From positions 948,501 to 1,012,500 of the forward strand of contig NC_060202.1 in assembly GCF_020623625.1 (NCBI RefSeq): a DNA stretch of 64,000 nt, read 5' to 3'. Numbering within the stretch: the first letter of the stretch is position 1; every line of letters begins with the position of its first letter. The position numbers and the translations under genes were made by a program. Shown here one piece after another: positions 19,972-29,513 of the stretch. The DNA is from Saccharomycodes ludwigii (lineage: Eukaryota; Ascomycota; Saccharomycetes; Saccharomycodales; Saccharomycodaceae). The notes beneath the pieces were generated by a model. It ran no database searches and was not told the origin of the DNA. It worked only from the letters and a program-made list of their open reading frames with translations.

Positions 19972-21048
19972 ATGAATAAAAAGAATACAATTCCCAACAG
20001 CTTTAGCGAAAAAATCTTGGCAGGCGTATGTAACAAAATATACAGTCTGACAAACAAAACATTTGAAGAGATAACGGGAGGATCGGCAAATAAACTTAAG
20101 CAGAATGATTATGTTTTAATTATAGGTGGCTTCTCCAACATGTTTGGATTCAATTTGTGCAGAGATTTAGTTTTCACAAAGAATATTAAACTAATAAACA
20201 TAGATAAAAACTTTGCAACTACAGTTTATAATCCTAAACAGTCATATGATGAACACAACTGTATCAGATTAGAACCCAAAGTGTTTATAAATAAAACAGG
20301 GTTAAGTGACAAAGAGTTGCGAAAAAAAGACTTTGAAAATTATTTTCATATTATTTGTGATGATTTTAGTGATAAGGAAAAGGTATTACAATCTTTAGCA
20401 AAAGTAAAAGAGATCAGTAGTAATATCCATGTCTTAATTAATAATGTTCATGAAGGGTATCATATTTTTCCATATAAATATCCTAAATCCCACCAGCTGA
20501 GTGAATATCAGAATAATTCAATATATCTAGGTGACCCTGAAAAATTTCATAAAATTACGCAGAGTAATCTAACTAATATTATTATTGCTACAAAATATGT
20601 ATTAAATCATTATAATAATCATCAGTCGTTGTATATTATAAATGTTTCACAAATATTAGGAACATATCCAGCTGCATTTAAAGGATTCTATGCAGCATCA
20701 AAAGCAGGATTGAACCAATTTCATCAAAGTTTGACCTATGAACAGGATGAAAGGAACAAAGATGGATATTATAATGTGAAAACATTATTGGTTATATTAC
20801 CTCAAATGCACCAAGATGAATTATATGGCTGGAAACAGTATATAAACGACGAAAGAAGATTTTGGGAATCTTGTGCACTACAAGTGATCTATGCATTGGA
20901 ACATGGTCGTCGCGGACAGATGTATATTGAAGTTTGGGATGTTTTTCATTATCTGTTAAGATGTGTTCATTTGGTTAAATTTTGGCAATTTGGTTACATA
21001 AATAGTTTGTGGCATAATATTGGATCAAATGAACATACTTGGAAGTAA
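19972..21048 (+). CDS. Short-chain dehydrogenase/reductase family protein
   Basis: This 358-aa protein has an SDR fold. A degenerate nucleotide-binding turn (LIIGGFSNMFGFN in place of TGxxxGxG) is followed by the NNAG position (LINNVHEG) and the catalytic segment with Ser and YAASK (INVSQILGTYP...FYAASKAG). The Tyr-Lys pair is intact. The C-terminus is long and aromatic (HYLLRCVHLVKFWQFGYINSLW). I cannot assign an orthologue; Tda5-like or AYR1-like membrane-associated SDRs are possible. It sits between LUC7 and IMP1 orthologues, where S. cerevisiae has other genes (YDL086W, YIM1). The substrate is unknown. Confidence 0.75.
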   Translation: MNKKNTIPNSFSEKILAGVCNKIYSLTNKTFEEITGGSANKLKQNDYVLIIGGFSNMFGFNLCRDLVFTKNIKLINIDKNFATTVYNPKQSYDEHNCIRLEPKVFINKTGLSDKELRKKDFENYFHIICDDFSDKEKVLQSLAKVKEISSNIHVLINNVHEGYHIFPYKYPKSHQLSEYQNNSIYLGDPEKFHKITQSNLTNIIIATKYVLNHYNNHQSLYIINVSQILGTYPAAFKGFYAASKAGLNQFHQSLTYEQDERNKDGYYNVKTLLVILPQMHQDELYGWKQYINDERRFWESCALQVIYALEHGRRGQMYIEVWDVFHYLLRCVHLVKFWQFGYINSLWHNIGSNEHTWK

Positions 21049-21340
21049 AATATTTAAATTTCTTTCCTCTTTGTCTTTTCTAAAGTGGAATGTAAATTCA
21101 AAAAGTAAAAATAAAATGTAATACATTTATTAGTTAATAATAGTAGCGCCTTTACTTTTATATATTTTCACGCCCTTTCTTAGGGCTTTTCTAAGAAAAA
21201 GCTTGCATTTTATGTTATTTTTTTATTTTTTTATTTTTTATTTTTTTTTTTTTTCATTGTACGTTATATGAAACCTCTCCCTACCCCCCAGCAATTTATT
21301 TAACCCAGTTAATAACTAATGCTATTAGCGCACAACAATT

Positions 21341-21379
<39 letters not shown>

Positions 21380-21392
21380 TTATATTAGAACA
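21049..21392. other. SDR gene-IMP1 intergenic region with hairpin
   Basis: About 340 bp. It contains a perfect 8-bp hairpin (TTTCTTAG at 21176-21183, CTAAGAAA at 21191-21198), a T tract around 21236-21254, a short C run at 21286-21291 and a long (TA)n run just before IMP1 (about 21347-21374). Confidence 0.5.
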
Positions 21393-22031
21393 ATGATGGC
21401 TACATTGGGTAAAACGGCTTCATATACAATACGGACCTTATGCTTGGTTCATTTAGTACATACCAACTTTTATGAATTTTCAGAAACTAGGGGAGAATCA
21501 ATGTTGCCAACACTAAATGCGACAGGGGATTTTGTACATGTATCAAAATATTATAAGGATGGTAAAAAAATTGAAATAGGTGACTGTATAGTTGCATCAA
21601 AACCAACTGATCCTCACCAACGAGTTTGCAAAAGAATAACAGGAATGCCTGGCGATATAATCTTGGTCGACCCTAGTATGGGTAGTAAATTAAATGAATA
21701 TTCAACTATAATAGCCCAGAGAATTCAAGATAGCAAAGAAAACCATATAGATGATCAGGAATATAAAGAATTGTTAGATCTTATGGATGAAACTTCCACT
21801 TCTAAGTTGAGCAACTTCAATGAATATGTTAAAGTTCCACCTGGGCATGTTTGGTTGACTGGTGATAATTTATCCTGCTCCGTGGATTCAAGAACATATA
21901 ATTTTGTTCCTATGGGTTTAATTCGGGGCAAAATTGTTGCCGCTAATGATTTCAATAAAAGCTTCAATGACAATTTTTGGGGGTTCAGGTGGATAAAAAA
22001 TAACTATTTTACGTTAGGGGGAAAAGAATGA
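21393..22031 (+). CDS. IMP1: Mitochondrial inner membrane peptidase subunit Imp1
   Basis: This 212-aa signal-peptidase-family protease cleaves intermembrane-space sorting signals, for example of Cox2 and Cyb2, with its partner Imp2. The catalytic Ser36 is in ETRGESMLPTL and the general-base Lys80 in RVCKRITGMPGD. The conserved GHVWLTGDNLSCSVDSRTY and GLIRGKIVAAN boxes follow. A hydrophobic N-terminal segment anchors it to the inner membrane. It is about 20 residues longer than S. cerevisiae Imp1 (190 aa), mostly through an insert near residues 95-130. Adjacent ATGs at 21393 and 21396 could both serve as the start. Confidence 0.96.
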   Translation: MMATLGKTASYTIRTLCLVHLVHTNFYEFSETRGESMLPTLNATGDFVHVSKYYKDGKKIEIGDCIVASKPTDPHQRVCKRITGMPGDIILVDPSMGSKLNEYSTIIAQRIQDSKENHIDDQEYKELLDLMDETSTSKLSNFNEYVKVPPGHVWLTGDNLSCSVDSRTYNFVPMGLIRGKIVAANDFNKSFNDNFWGFRWIKNNYFTLGGKE

Positions 22032-22222
22032 TCCAAGATTGTTTATATTTTGTTTTCCAAAATTGTTTGTTTAACAGATAGGAAAATTAAACATAGATTA
22101 CGTATATAACGTACATATATATTGTATTTAACCAATTAAGCGATATGTTGAAGAAGGGATGTATATATATATATATATACCTTTTTTTTTCAATTTTATT
22201 TTTTCAATTTTGTTTTTCCCCA

Positions 22223-23065
22223 TCAAAATATTCTTTTCAAAGTTCTGGCACCCAGCCATAAAGTTGGTAAAGTTAATAGAATAAAAACTTGGTACAAAGT
22301 TCCAAAAATGTCATGTACACCTAAATAGTATTGATAAAAACTATATTCTAAAGCAACCAAACCTGATATAAACCCCAAAGAATAAACAATTGTACCACAT
22401 GATTTAGTCATAGTAACTTTAACATTAGTCACAAACAAAATGATTGTTAGTATGGAAACAGCAACGATAATTAATGAGAAAATAGTGGCAATTGAGCTAT
22501 TAACCTGTTTTGGTGGGTTTTGGAAAACATGGTGGATTTCTGGCAAAACAGCGATTTGATTAGGAAAGATTTTGTCTTTATCCAATTTCAATAAATCATC
22601 TTTCACTTTTTTTTCATCAAGGAAAATGTCAAAAATATGTTTTTCAATAAAAGAGTCTTGACCTTCACAGTTATACGTTAATAGGGCTTTAATTGGAGTA
22701 TTACCTTGAGTGGTAGAATGGAAATATAACATTGTTTGCGGAAAGTTTCTAACTGGTAAAGAAAAGACACATTTGCCATCAGAACATTTAGCTGAATGGT
22801 AAGTTTGTACACGGTCGTCACAATTTAAAATCAAGGCTGCATGGTTTGGTTGGGATTCAGTTGCATCGATATTGAATTCAAAACTAATTGTTTGAGCTTT
22901 TGGATCAACTACAGAAATTGAACTTATTGTAGAGAAATCTGGTTTTAATTTAGTGACATTTTTACCAACTTTAACTATTGGATTGATAATACTGCTACCA
23001 GATGTTGCTGCTGATATATATTGAACAAATAAAGTGAAAAATACAAATATTGGAAAGAAATGCAT
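22223..23065 (-). CDS. SWP1: Oligosaccharyltransferase delta subunit Swp1
   Basis: This 280-aa protein corresponds to Swp1 (286 aa), the ribophorin II homologue in the ER complex that N-glycosylates proteins. It has an N-terminal signal peptide (MHFFPIFVFFTLFVQYISAA), a luminal domain of about 180 residues, and three C-terminal membrane helices ending in LPTLWLGARTLKRIF. The longer frame opens with TTG at 23110; ATG at 23065 places the signal peptide correctly. The order IMP1-SWP1-LDO matches YMR150C-149W-148W. Confidence 0.88.
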   Translation of the reverse strand: MHFFPIFVFFTLFVQYISAATSGSSIINPIVKVGKNVTKLKPDFSTISSISVVDPKAQTISFEFNIDATESQPNHAALILNCDDRVQTYHSAKCSDGKCVFSLPVRNFPQTMLYFHSTTQGNTPIKALLTYNCEGQDSFIEKHIFDIFLDEKKVKDDLLKLDKDKIFPNQIAVLPEIHHVFQNPPKQVNSSIATIFSLIIVAVSILTIILFVTNVKVTMTKSCGTIVYSLGFISGLVALEYSFYQYYLGVHDIFGTLYQVFILLTLPTLWLGARTLKRIF

Positions 23066-23671
23066 GTTATAATTATTATTTGAAGTTTCTTTTGTTTGAC
23101 CAGTAGACAAATTTTTCTAATGAGTAGGAATGATCAAACCAATTCTTTCTGAAAATTGTTAGATGAAGTATATTCCAGATGATGTTGTTTTTGTTTTTTT
23201 TTTTCTTTCCTCAAAGGGTGAGTAAAATGTTTTTTTGTTGCGTTGGCTTAAAAAACCAAAAAAAAAAAAAATTAATAGAAATGAAAATAAAAGCGAATAA
23301 ATAGAAAAATAAAACAATAATTTTAATTTTTTTTAATTTTTTTTTTTGTAGCTTTGTTCAGAAATAATTTACAATATATTTATTATTAACTCTTGTTATT
23401 AATTTTTTTTTTTTTTTTGAAGTTTCTACTAAAAATTTGAAAAAATAATGAACAAATTCATTCCAAACTAAGTTAAAAAACAAAAAAAAAAAAAAAAAAA
23501 AAAGAAAAAAATAATTCAAGTTTTGTTTAGTTTTGAAGGATAAAGAGTATATATATCATAAAATGCAATATAATTCGTTTGTATAGCAATATATATATAT
23601 ATATATATATATAATTTTTATCTTCTTAATCAATCAATTGGAATGTGCTATTGGTATGATCCAATCCAACA
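23066..23671. other. Region between SWP1 and the LDO gene
   Basis: About 600 bp of poly-A/poly-T and (TA)n sequence (for example T16 near 23403 and (AT)n near 23590). It is the SWP1 promoter and the 3' region of the LDO gene. No gene is visible. Confidence 0.45.
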
Positions 23672-24677
23672 TTAATGAATGATAGTAACATCATTGACAA
23701 CATCGGGCGTAACTTCTGCATCGACTATATTAACTGTCGATGGTTGTGGCTGTTGAGTAGGATAATATTGCTCATTCACTGCCTCATCATTTAAAGTAGC
23801 ATCTTTTTTGAAAAATTTAAACAGTGTAGTAAATTTTCTATTAAAATTGTCGGTATATGTTTGAATGTTAGCTTTTGAATGGGTAACGGCTGGAGAAGAG
23901 GATGATAACTTATGAGCACCATTTGGTGGGATTTGTTCAGCCATCCTTTTTAATAAATTTTGTAAAATAAACACAAATCTTTCGTAGATAAACTGTGCAC
24001 CTTGATAAAACAAGTTACTTAAAAACCCGAACAAAACAACGTTCATTGCAAAAAACGACGAGATTATCATTAATGGACCAACAAATAAAGCTGCTATAGA
24101 TGCCACTATCACAAATAAAATAAAATAAATGGTGAAATACAAAGCTGAAACGATCAACATCAATGAAAAAAAAATGAAAAGGGGAGTTAAAAAAATAAGT
24201 GAGAAGGAAACAATAAGTAGAGCGTTATATGGATGTACTTGTGAGTAACTGTAGAAGTTTATTACGGATGTTTTTAATGAATTTAAAAATACTATGAAGC
24301 AGTTTTTTATTTGTAATTGGATATAAACAATTTCAAATTTGTAATTTTCTTTAAATTCTGAAAGCAATCTATATTTAAGTGATTGTAACAGTAATGAGAA
24401 GAGAAATTAAAGTTGATAGGACTATACAGCTAAATAAAACAACAATTATCTGAATAACCCAAAAAATGATTACTGATTAGCAGAAAGCATACACTGCAAA
24501 CAAATTATTATTATTATTATTATTTATCTAATTTAATTTAGCTTGATTACATTTGTGGATTAAGATGAAATCTTTTCATTGGTTGTATGTTTGTGTTTTA
24601 TGCGCGTATTTCTTAATGTCATTTGTTTGTCTGTTACCGCTGACAACTGACACAAAAAACAAAAAAAAAATTAAACA

Positions 24678-24714
<37 letters not shown>

Positions 24715-25644
24715 TAAGCTATTCATTAATTCCGTTTATTTTGCTATTTGTTCGTGTGATTCCTAACTGATCCAACAGATCTCTTTCGATTCATAAATAA
24801 ATGCGTTAGTAAAATAAAATGTAATGTAGTAATTGAAGTGAGCTATGTTGATTCTTTAGAACGTATCTGATACATACTTGAAAACACTATTAAATACCGG
24901 AAATTTGACAGTTAACCATATAAAGCTTAAAATAAGAAAACTGTTCAATTTTTCAGATAGCTTTGAGACGATATCGTTGATATAAAATAATAATTTTTCT
25001 GACTTTGATTCTTTACTTTTCTTGGAAGATTTATCAAACTTTTTAGGATACTTTAACCTATAAACCAAAGTGGCTATGTCGTCAGCGGATTCTTGTAATT
25101 GAGAATCCTGATCGATAAATACAGAAACAAGTGCACTACTTGTACTATCACTTTCAAGACCTCTGCTACTAATATTGCTGACACTAGTATCATCATCATT
25201 ATTGTTACTAGGTGTGGTATCTATGATCAACTTTTGATTACAAGTATCCAGGTAATCGTAATTTTGTATTAATACAGAACTTTTACTTTCATTGTAGGTA
25301 AAAGATCTGCCTGGATCTTGAAATCCATTCTCCGATGAATAATTCTTTCTAGTTTCAAAGTTGTCTATGTAATAATTGCATTGCTCAGCAAGTTCTTTAT
25401 CGCAATCTTGTTTTTTTAGAGCTCTTGGATTGGTGGATTGAAGATCATGGACTTCAGTAGGAACTACATCAATATTATTGGTACTAGAATGATTATTCTG
25501 TGGCTTTGAATTAATGGAGGATTTAACAATTTGTTTTTTATGCTTGTGCAATTCATTAGGTTTCAAACTATTTTTAATTGATAATAATAGGTTTGTGCTT
25601 TTTTGTTTGTCTTTAATACACTTTTTTTGATCTAATGGGAACAT
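23672..25644 (-). CDS. LDO45: Lipid droplet organisation protein, LDO45-type, two exons
   Basis: I propose one spliced gene: exon 1 is 25644-24878 and exon 2 is 24368-23672, giving 487 aa. Exon 1 codes a Ser/Asn-rich hydrophilic region ending in a hydrophobic stretch (LILSFIWLTVKFPVF). Exon 2 codes a promethin-like set of membrane helices (LIVSFSLIFLTPLFIFFSL and following). In S. cerevisiae, LDO45 is made by splicing YMR147W to YMR148W, and LDO16 comes from YMR148W alone; these act with seipin on lipid droplets. Here the donor GTATGTA and acceptor ATATAG join in frame (AA + A gives Lys). Exon 2 has no ATG before the membrane region, so an LDO16-like short form is not evident. Flanking SWP1 and TIF34 support the assignment. 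Confidence 0.75.
24369..24877 (-). other. Predicted spliceosomal intron in LDO45
   Basis: The 509-nt intron runs from donor GTATGT (24877-24872) to acceptor TAG (24371-24369). A perfect TACTAAC lies at 24811-24805 but is about 440 nt from the acceptor. Weaker candidates nearer are TGCTAAT (24482-24476) and TATCAAC (24418-24412), the latter followed by a pyrimidine-rich stretch. Of the two nearest AGs, only ATATAG keeps the frame; TTTCAG at 24363-24358 does not. Confidence 0.65.
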
Positions 25645-26039
25645 AACAGTTTATAACTTTCGTTTGTTTGTATTGTTGATATTGCTTGTAATATACATGT
25701 ATTAAGGATCCATCTTTTTATTTTTATTTTTCTTTTTCGCTCTGAAATTTAAAAGATAAAATTTTTAGCCGCAGAATATTTAATTAATTGCTATTATTTT
25801 AAGGATGAAAGGGGGAGAAAGTCCATAATATATATAATATATATTGTGATGTTAGAAATTTTAAAAATAAATGTTTAAAATATATTTTAGATTGAATCAA
25901 GACTTGGGCTTATGAAAAAGAAAAGAAAAGAAAGGAAAAAAATGGATGCTTTCTAACAACATTTGATTACACATGACAAGAAATCGTGTGCAAAATAAAT
26001 ACCACAAGCAGTCCCGCGATTCAAGTTAAGATATACCAT
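25645..26039. other. LDO45 promoter / GIY-YIG gene 3' region
   Basis: About 395 bp of AT-rich DNA including a short TA palindrome around 25830-25846. No further gene is seen. Confidence 0.45.
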
Positions 26040-27372
26040 TTAATTTTTATTTTCAATAACATTGTCAATTAACTTAAAGGTGTTAATCAATTCAGTGATA
26101 GGTAACAGAAACCATTCCCGGTGTGTCCTTTCATCATTACATCCATAACAATAAATAACACCTTTACCATACTTATCCCATAAAATATTATGAATTTTGC
26201 TTTCTAGCACTTCTAGTGGAACCAAAGATTGGTGTACTATAAATCCGTTGCTTGTGATTTTATAATTAGATAACGTTAGTCTTTGACTTTCACCATTATT
26301 GTTGCCAATGGACAAATTATTAAATCTACTTGTAAGCTGACAGTGATAGGCGTCAGAAGATTCGCTACTAACTAAACCCATGATATTATTGGGGGTTAAG
26401 TTTATTAAATCATGTTTACAAGAATCTCTCCACTGATTTATTCTTTTTTCGACAGTTAATTGCCTAGTAATTCCAATCTTAATTAATATTTTATCAGTGT
26501 TCCATTTATTATTTGTATGTGGGAGGAAAGGTATACTTTTTGGTTTTACATCATAACCTTCAGGGTTTTGTGTTCCAAGCCCAACATGCAACCAACTCAA
26601 TCCATCAGGTGTGACGCAATTGTTATTTTTTGCAAAAGTATTTCCCCTCAAATCTGTATTTTTACTTCCAATAGAACCGTAATTAACACTAGTATTTTTG
26701 TAGTCTTTATATTTCCATAATTTACCGAGATTAATTTGATAAGGAAAGTGTCTTTTATTTTTGATAGTTGTAGTAATCTTGGTACTTTTATTGTCACAAT
26801 TGTTTTTCACTAAAAATAAATAATCATATAGTTGCCTGTAGGTATAGATATAGATGAACCCATTATCGTATTTGGATAATCTGGAATGCAAAACAAGATT
26901 GCTATGTCTGTTTTTGGGACGAGTATTTATATTTTTGTCTTTTAATACATTCATACAAGGCTTTGTGTTATGAGTTTCTAATGAGACCATATTTTTAGGG
27001 GGTTTTTGAAACAATATTTTTTTGTTTTTAGTTTTAGAAACTTGTATAGCAGCAGCAATGTTACCCAATTTAGGTGCCTTAATGTTATTATTGTCATTAT
27101 TTTGATATTTTTGATTAGTATGGTGCCTACAATAACTTGAACCTTGGCTTGCATTTAATTTACATGGTGTTCCCTTCAAAGTTGTGCCGAAGACAACTCC
27201 TCTTTTCCTCAGTATTATTGACTTTTTTAGAATTTGTTGACGTGATTGTTTGAGTGCTTTTGCTTGTAACAGATATTTTATTGCAATATGGTTTCTTGTC
27301 TTTGGACATAATTACTATATTAGTTCTTCTTCCTTTAATTCTATTATTAAAAAACAAAAATTTAGATAGCAT
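26040..27372 (-). CDS. GIY-YIG (T5orf172/Mug113-like) protein, +1 frameshift
   Basis: The C-terminal part carries a T5orf172/DUF1766 GIY-YIG-type domain: GFIYIYTYRQL, then KIGITRQLTVEKRINQW and ESKIHNILW...REWFLL. Some fungi have such proteins, for example S. pombe Mug113, of unknown function. The downstream frame has no ATG before an upstream stop at 27314. The upstream frame starts with ATG at 27372 and ends at 27160. Joining them by +1 at CTT-CGG-C (27192-27186) yields 443 aa and restores an N-terminal zinc-knuckle pattern, RSCLGTTLKGTPCK...GSSYCRHH. This could be programmed frameshifting, a pseudogene or a sequence error. No S. cerevisiae gene occupies this place (YMR146C-147W). Confidence 0.65.
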
Positions 27373-27918
27373 GTGGTGGTATACTTTTTAGAGACGTAGA
27401 AGAAACACACAAATGGCAATTGAGTTACCTAAACCTTTTAGTTTTTTTTTCTTTCCCTTTCATTTGGAACATGAATCATAAAAAATAAAGAAAAAAAAAA
27501 AAGATTAAATGAAAAGAACATTTTGCCCTTATTTATTTCTATGATGAAGTTATTAATAACTTATGAGATTTATATATTAACAACCGTACACCAATAGATA
27601 TAAAATCTACGTACAAAAAAAAAAAAAATAAAAAAGAAAAGAAAAAAAAAAAGAAAAGAAAAAAGAAAAAAGAAAACGAGGAGAAAAAAAATTTTTTTTA
27701 TTAATTTTTCTTTTTCCAATTTTCACTTTCTTTCTAAGTGCCGTTGGTCTCTCATTCCTTTCATTTTTGTTCATTTTATACTTTACCTTTTTTTTTTTTT
27801 TTTTATTTTTTTAATTTTAGACTTAGCTCATTGTATCCATAGTAATAACGCTGAAGTTTATACTTTTTTTAAAGAAAAAAAAAAAAAATTCAGAAGAAGA
27901 TAGCGAAGATAAAAAAAT
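27373..27918. other. Divergent promoter, GIY-YIG gene / TIF34
   Basis: About 545 bp. An A-rich purine block (27614-27688) is followed by a T/C-rich block up to 27770 and a T20 tract, a strand-asymmetric arrangement common in strong yeast promoters. No gene is visible. Confidence 0.45.
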
Positions 27919-28968
27919 ATGAGACCATTAGCATTAAGAGGCCATACAAGAGGTATTACACAAGTTAAATTTAATCTAGAGGGAGATATTTTTGTTTCAG
28001 CAGGTAAAGATACCGATGCTTCAGTCTGGTTCTCTCATAACGGTGAAAGGTTAGGCACTTTGATTGGCCACAATGGGTCTATTTTCAGTGTTGATATCGA
28101 TAAAGACAGTAAATACTGTATTACTGCCTCATCAGACGAAACAGTTAAATTATGGAATTTGAAAACAGGTGAGATTTTTGATGAAATCAAATTTCAATGT
28201 CCAGTTTATAGAGTTGAATTTTCTCCAGATGGTTCAAAGATTTTAATTGTTACATCCACCTTAATGAAATCCAAAGGTCATTTAATTGTTCACAATATAG
28301 ATAGATCAGCAAATATTATTGAAAAGGAGCCTGTTTTTTCTATTGAAACACACGAAGAATACAAACCCATTCAAGTTGCATCCTGGAGTTATAATGGCAG
28401 GTATATTGCTGCTGGTCGTACCGATGGCAGTTTGAGTAAATTTGATGGTGAAACTGGTCAAGTTTTAAAACATGTTCCTAACTTGCATGAAGATATAATT
28501 AAGGATATTCAATTTTCACAGGATCGTACGTATTTTATTACCTCATCTAGAGATAAATCTGCCAAGTTGATCGACATTATTACAATGGACACATTAAAAA
28601 GTTATGACACCGATTCTGCTCTAAATAGTGCTTGCATTACTCCAGTCAAAGAATTTGTTATATTAGCAGGTGGTCAAGATGCTAAAGATGTTACTACAAC
28701 TTCTTCTAGGGAGGGTAGGTTTGAAAGTAGATTTTTCCATAAAATTTTTGAAGATGAAATAGGTAGAGTTTCTGGTCATTTTGGTCCTATAAACTACGTT
28801 GCTGTTTCTCCCCAAGGCACTAGTTTCGTTTCCGGTGGGGAGGATGGTTTTGTTAGATTACACCATTTTGATAAATCTTACTTTGATTTCAAATACGAGG
28901 TTGAAAAGACAGCTGAAGCTGAACAAGAAAGTGCTGCCAACAACGGTAAAGTTTCTGTAGACGCTTAA
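27919..28968 (+). CDS. TIF34: Translation initiation factor eIF3i (Tif34)
   Basis: This 349-aa WD-repeat protein is the i subunit of eIF3. It starts MRPLALRGHTRGITQVKFN and continues with WD units such as IGHNGSIFSVDIDKDSKYCITASSDETVKLW, as in S. cerevisiae Tif34 (347 aa). The C-terminal repeat GHFGPINYVAVSPQGTSFVSGGEDGFVRLHHFD is almost invariant in the family. Codon choice is visibly biased (for example GGT, GCT), consistent with high expression. Confidence 0.97.
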   Translation: MRPLALRGHTRGITQVKFNLEGDIFVSAGKDTDASVWFSHNGERLGTLIGHNGSIFSVDIDKDSKYCITASSDETVKLWNLKTGEIFDEIKFQCPVYRVEFSPDGSKILIVTSTLMKSKGHLIVHNIDRSANIIEKEPVFSIETHEEYKPIQVASWSYNGRYIAAGRTDGSLSKFDGETGQVLKHVPNLHEDIIKDIQFSQDRTYFITSSRDKSAKLIDIITMDTLKSYDTDSALNSACITPVKEFVILAGGQDAKDVTTTSSREGRFESRFFHKIFEDEIGRVSGHFGPINYVAVSPQGTSFVSGGEDGFVRLHHFDKSYFDFKYEVEKTAEAEQESAANNGKVSVDA

Positions 28969-29312
28969 GTTTATATATTTTATTTTTGCTTGACTACAAA
29001 AGAATTTTTATTATTATTATTATCATTTTTTTTTTTTTTTTTTTAATTGTATATTTATCTGTTTATACCAAGATTTATAATAATTATCGTGTTTATTATA
29101 TTGACTTTCTACTCCTTTAATTTTTCATTCATTTATTCGTAAATTCATTAAAATTAGTGTATTATATACATTTATTTATATAGAGTTTACCAACGCACTA
29201 ATTGCATATGTGTATTACATATTTCTAGCATTTTCCTTTCATTCATTCATTTATGTTTTTTTTTTTTTTTTTTTTTTTTTTGAATCCTATTTTGATGTAA
29301 CTTATCTCAATA
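28969..29312. other. TIF34-SERF convergent intergenic region
   Basis: About 345 bp between stops, with T tracts near 29026-29044 and 29256-29281. It holds presumptive 3' processing signals for both genes and nothing else recognisable. Confidence 0.45.
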
Positions 29313-29513
29313 TTAACGTTTCTTATTTTTCATCTTTTCCAACTCTTCTTTTGCTTTTCTAGCATCAGCAGCAGCCTGCTTGGCTCTTAAAATATCAGCG
29401 TCACTTTCCATTCTTTTCTTAGGATCACCAGCTTTTTTCTGATTTTTTACATTTTCTTGTTGTTTTTTCAAATTCTTTTGTCTAGCCAATTCTCTCTGGT
29501 TACCTCTAGCCAT
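29313..29513 (-). CDS. SERF-family small basic protein
   Basis: This 66-aa protein begins MARGNQRELARQKNLKKQ and contains GDPKKRMESDADILRAKQAAADAR, the signature of the SERF/4F5 family. It is an obvious match to S. cerevisiae YDL085C-A (68 aa). SERF proteins are disordered and highly charged, and in other organisms modify amyloid aggregation. The open frame extends to a TTG at 29525, but the ATG at 29513 matches the family start. Its position next to NDE matches YDL085C-A beside NDE2. Confidence 0.93.
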   Translation of the reverse strand: MARGNQRELARQKNLKKQQENVKNQKKAGDPKKRMESDADILRAKQAAADARKAKEELEKMKNKKR

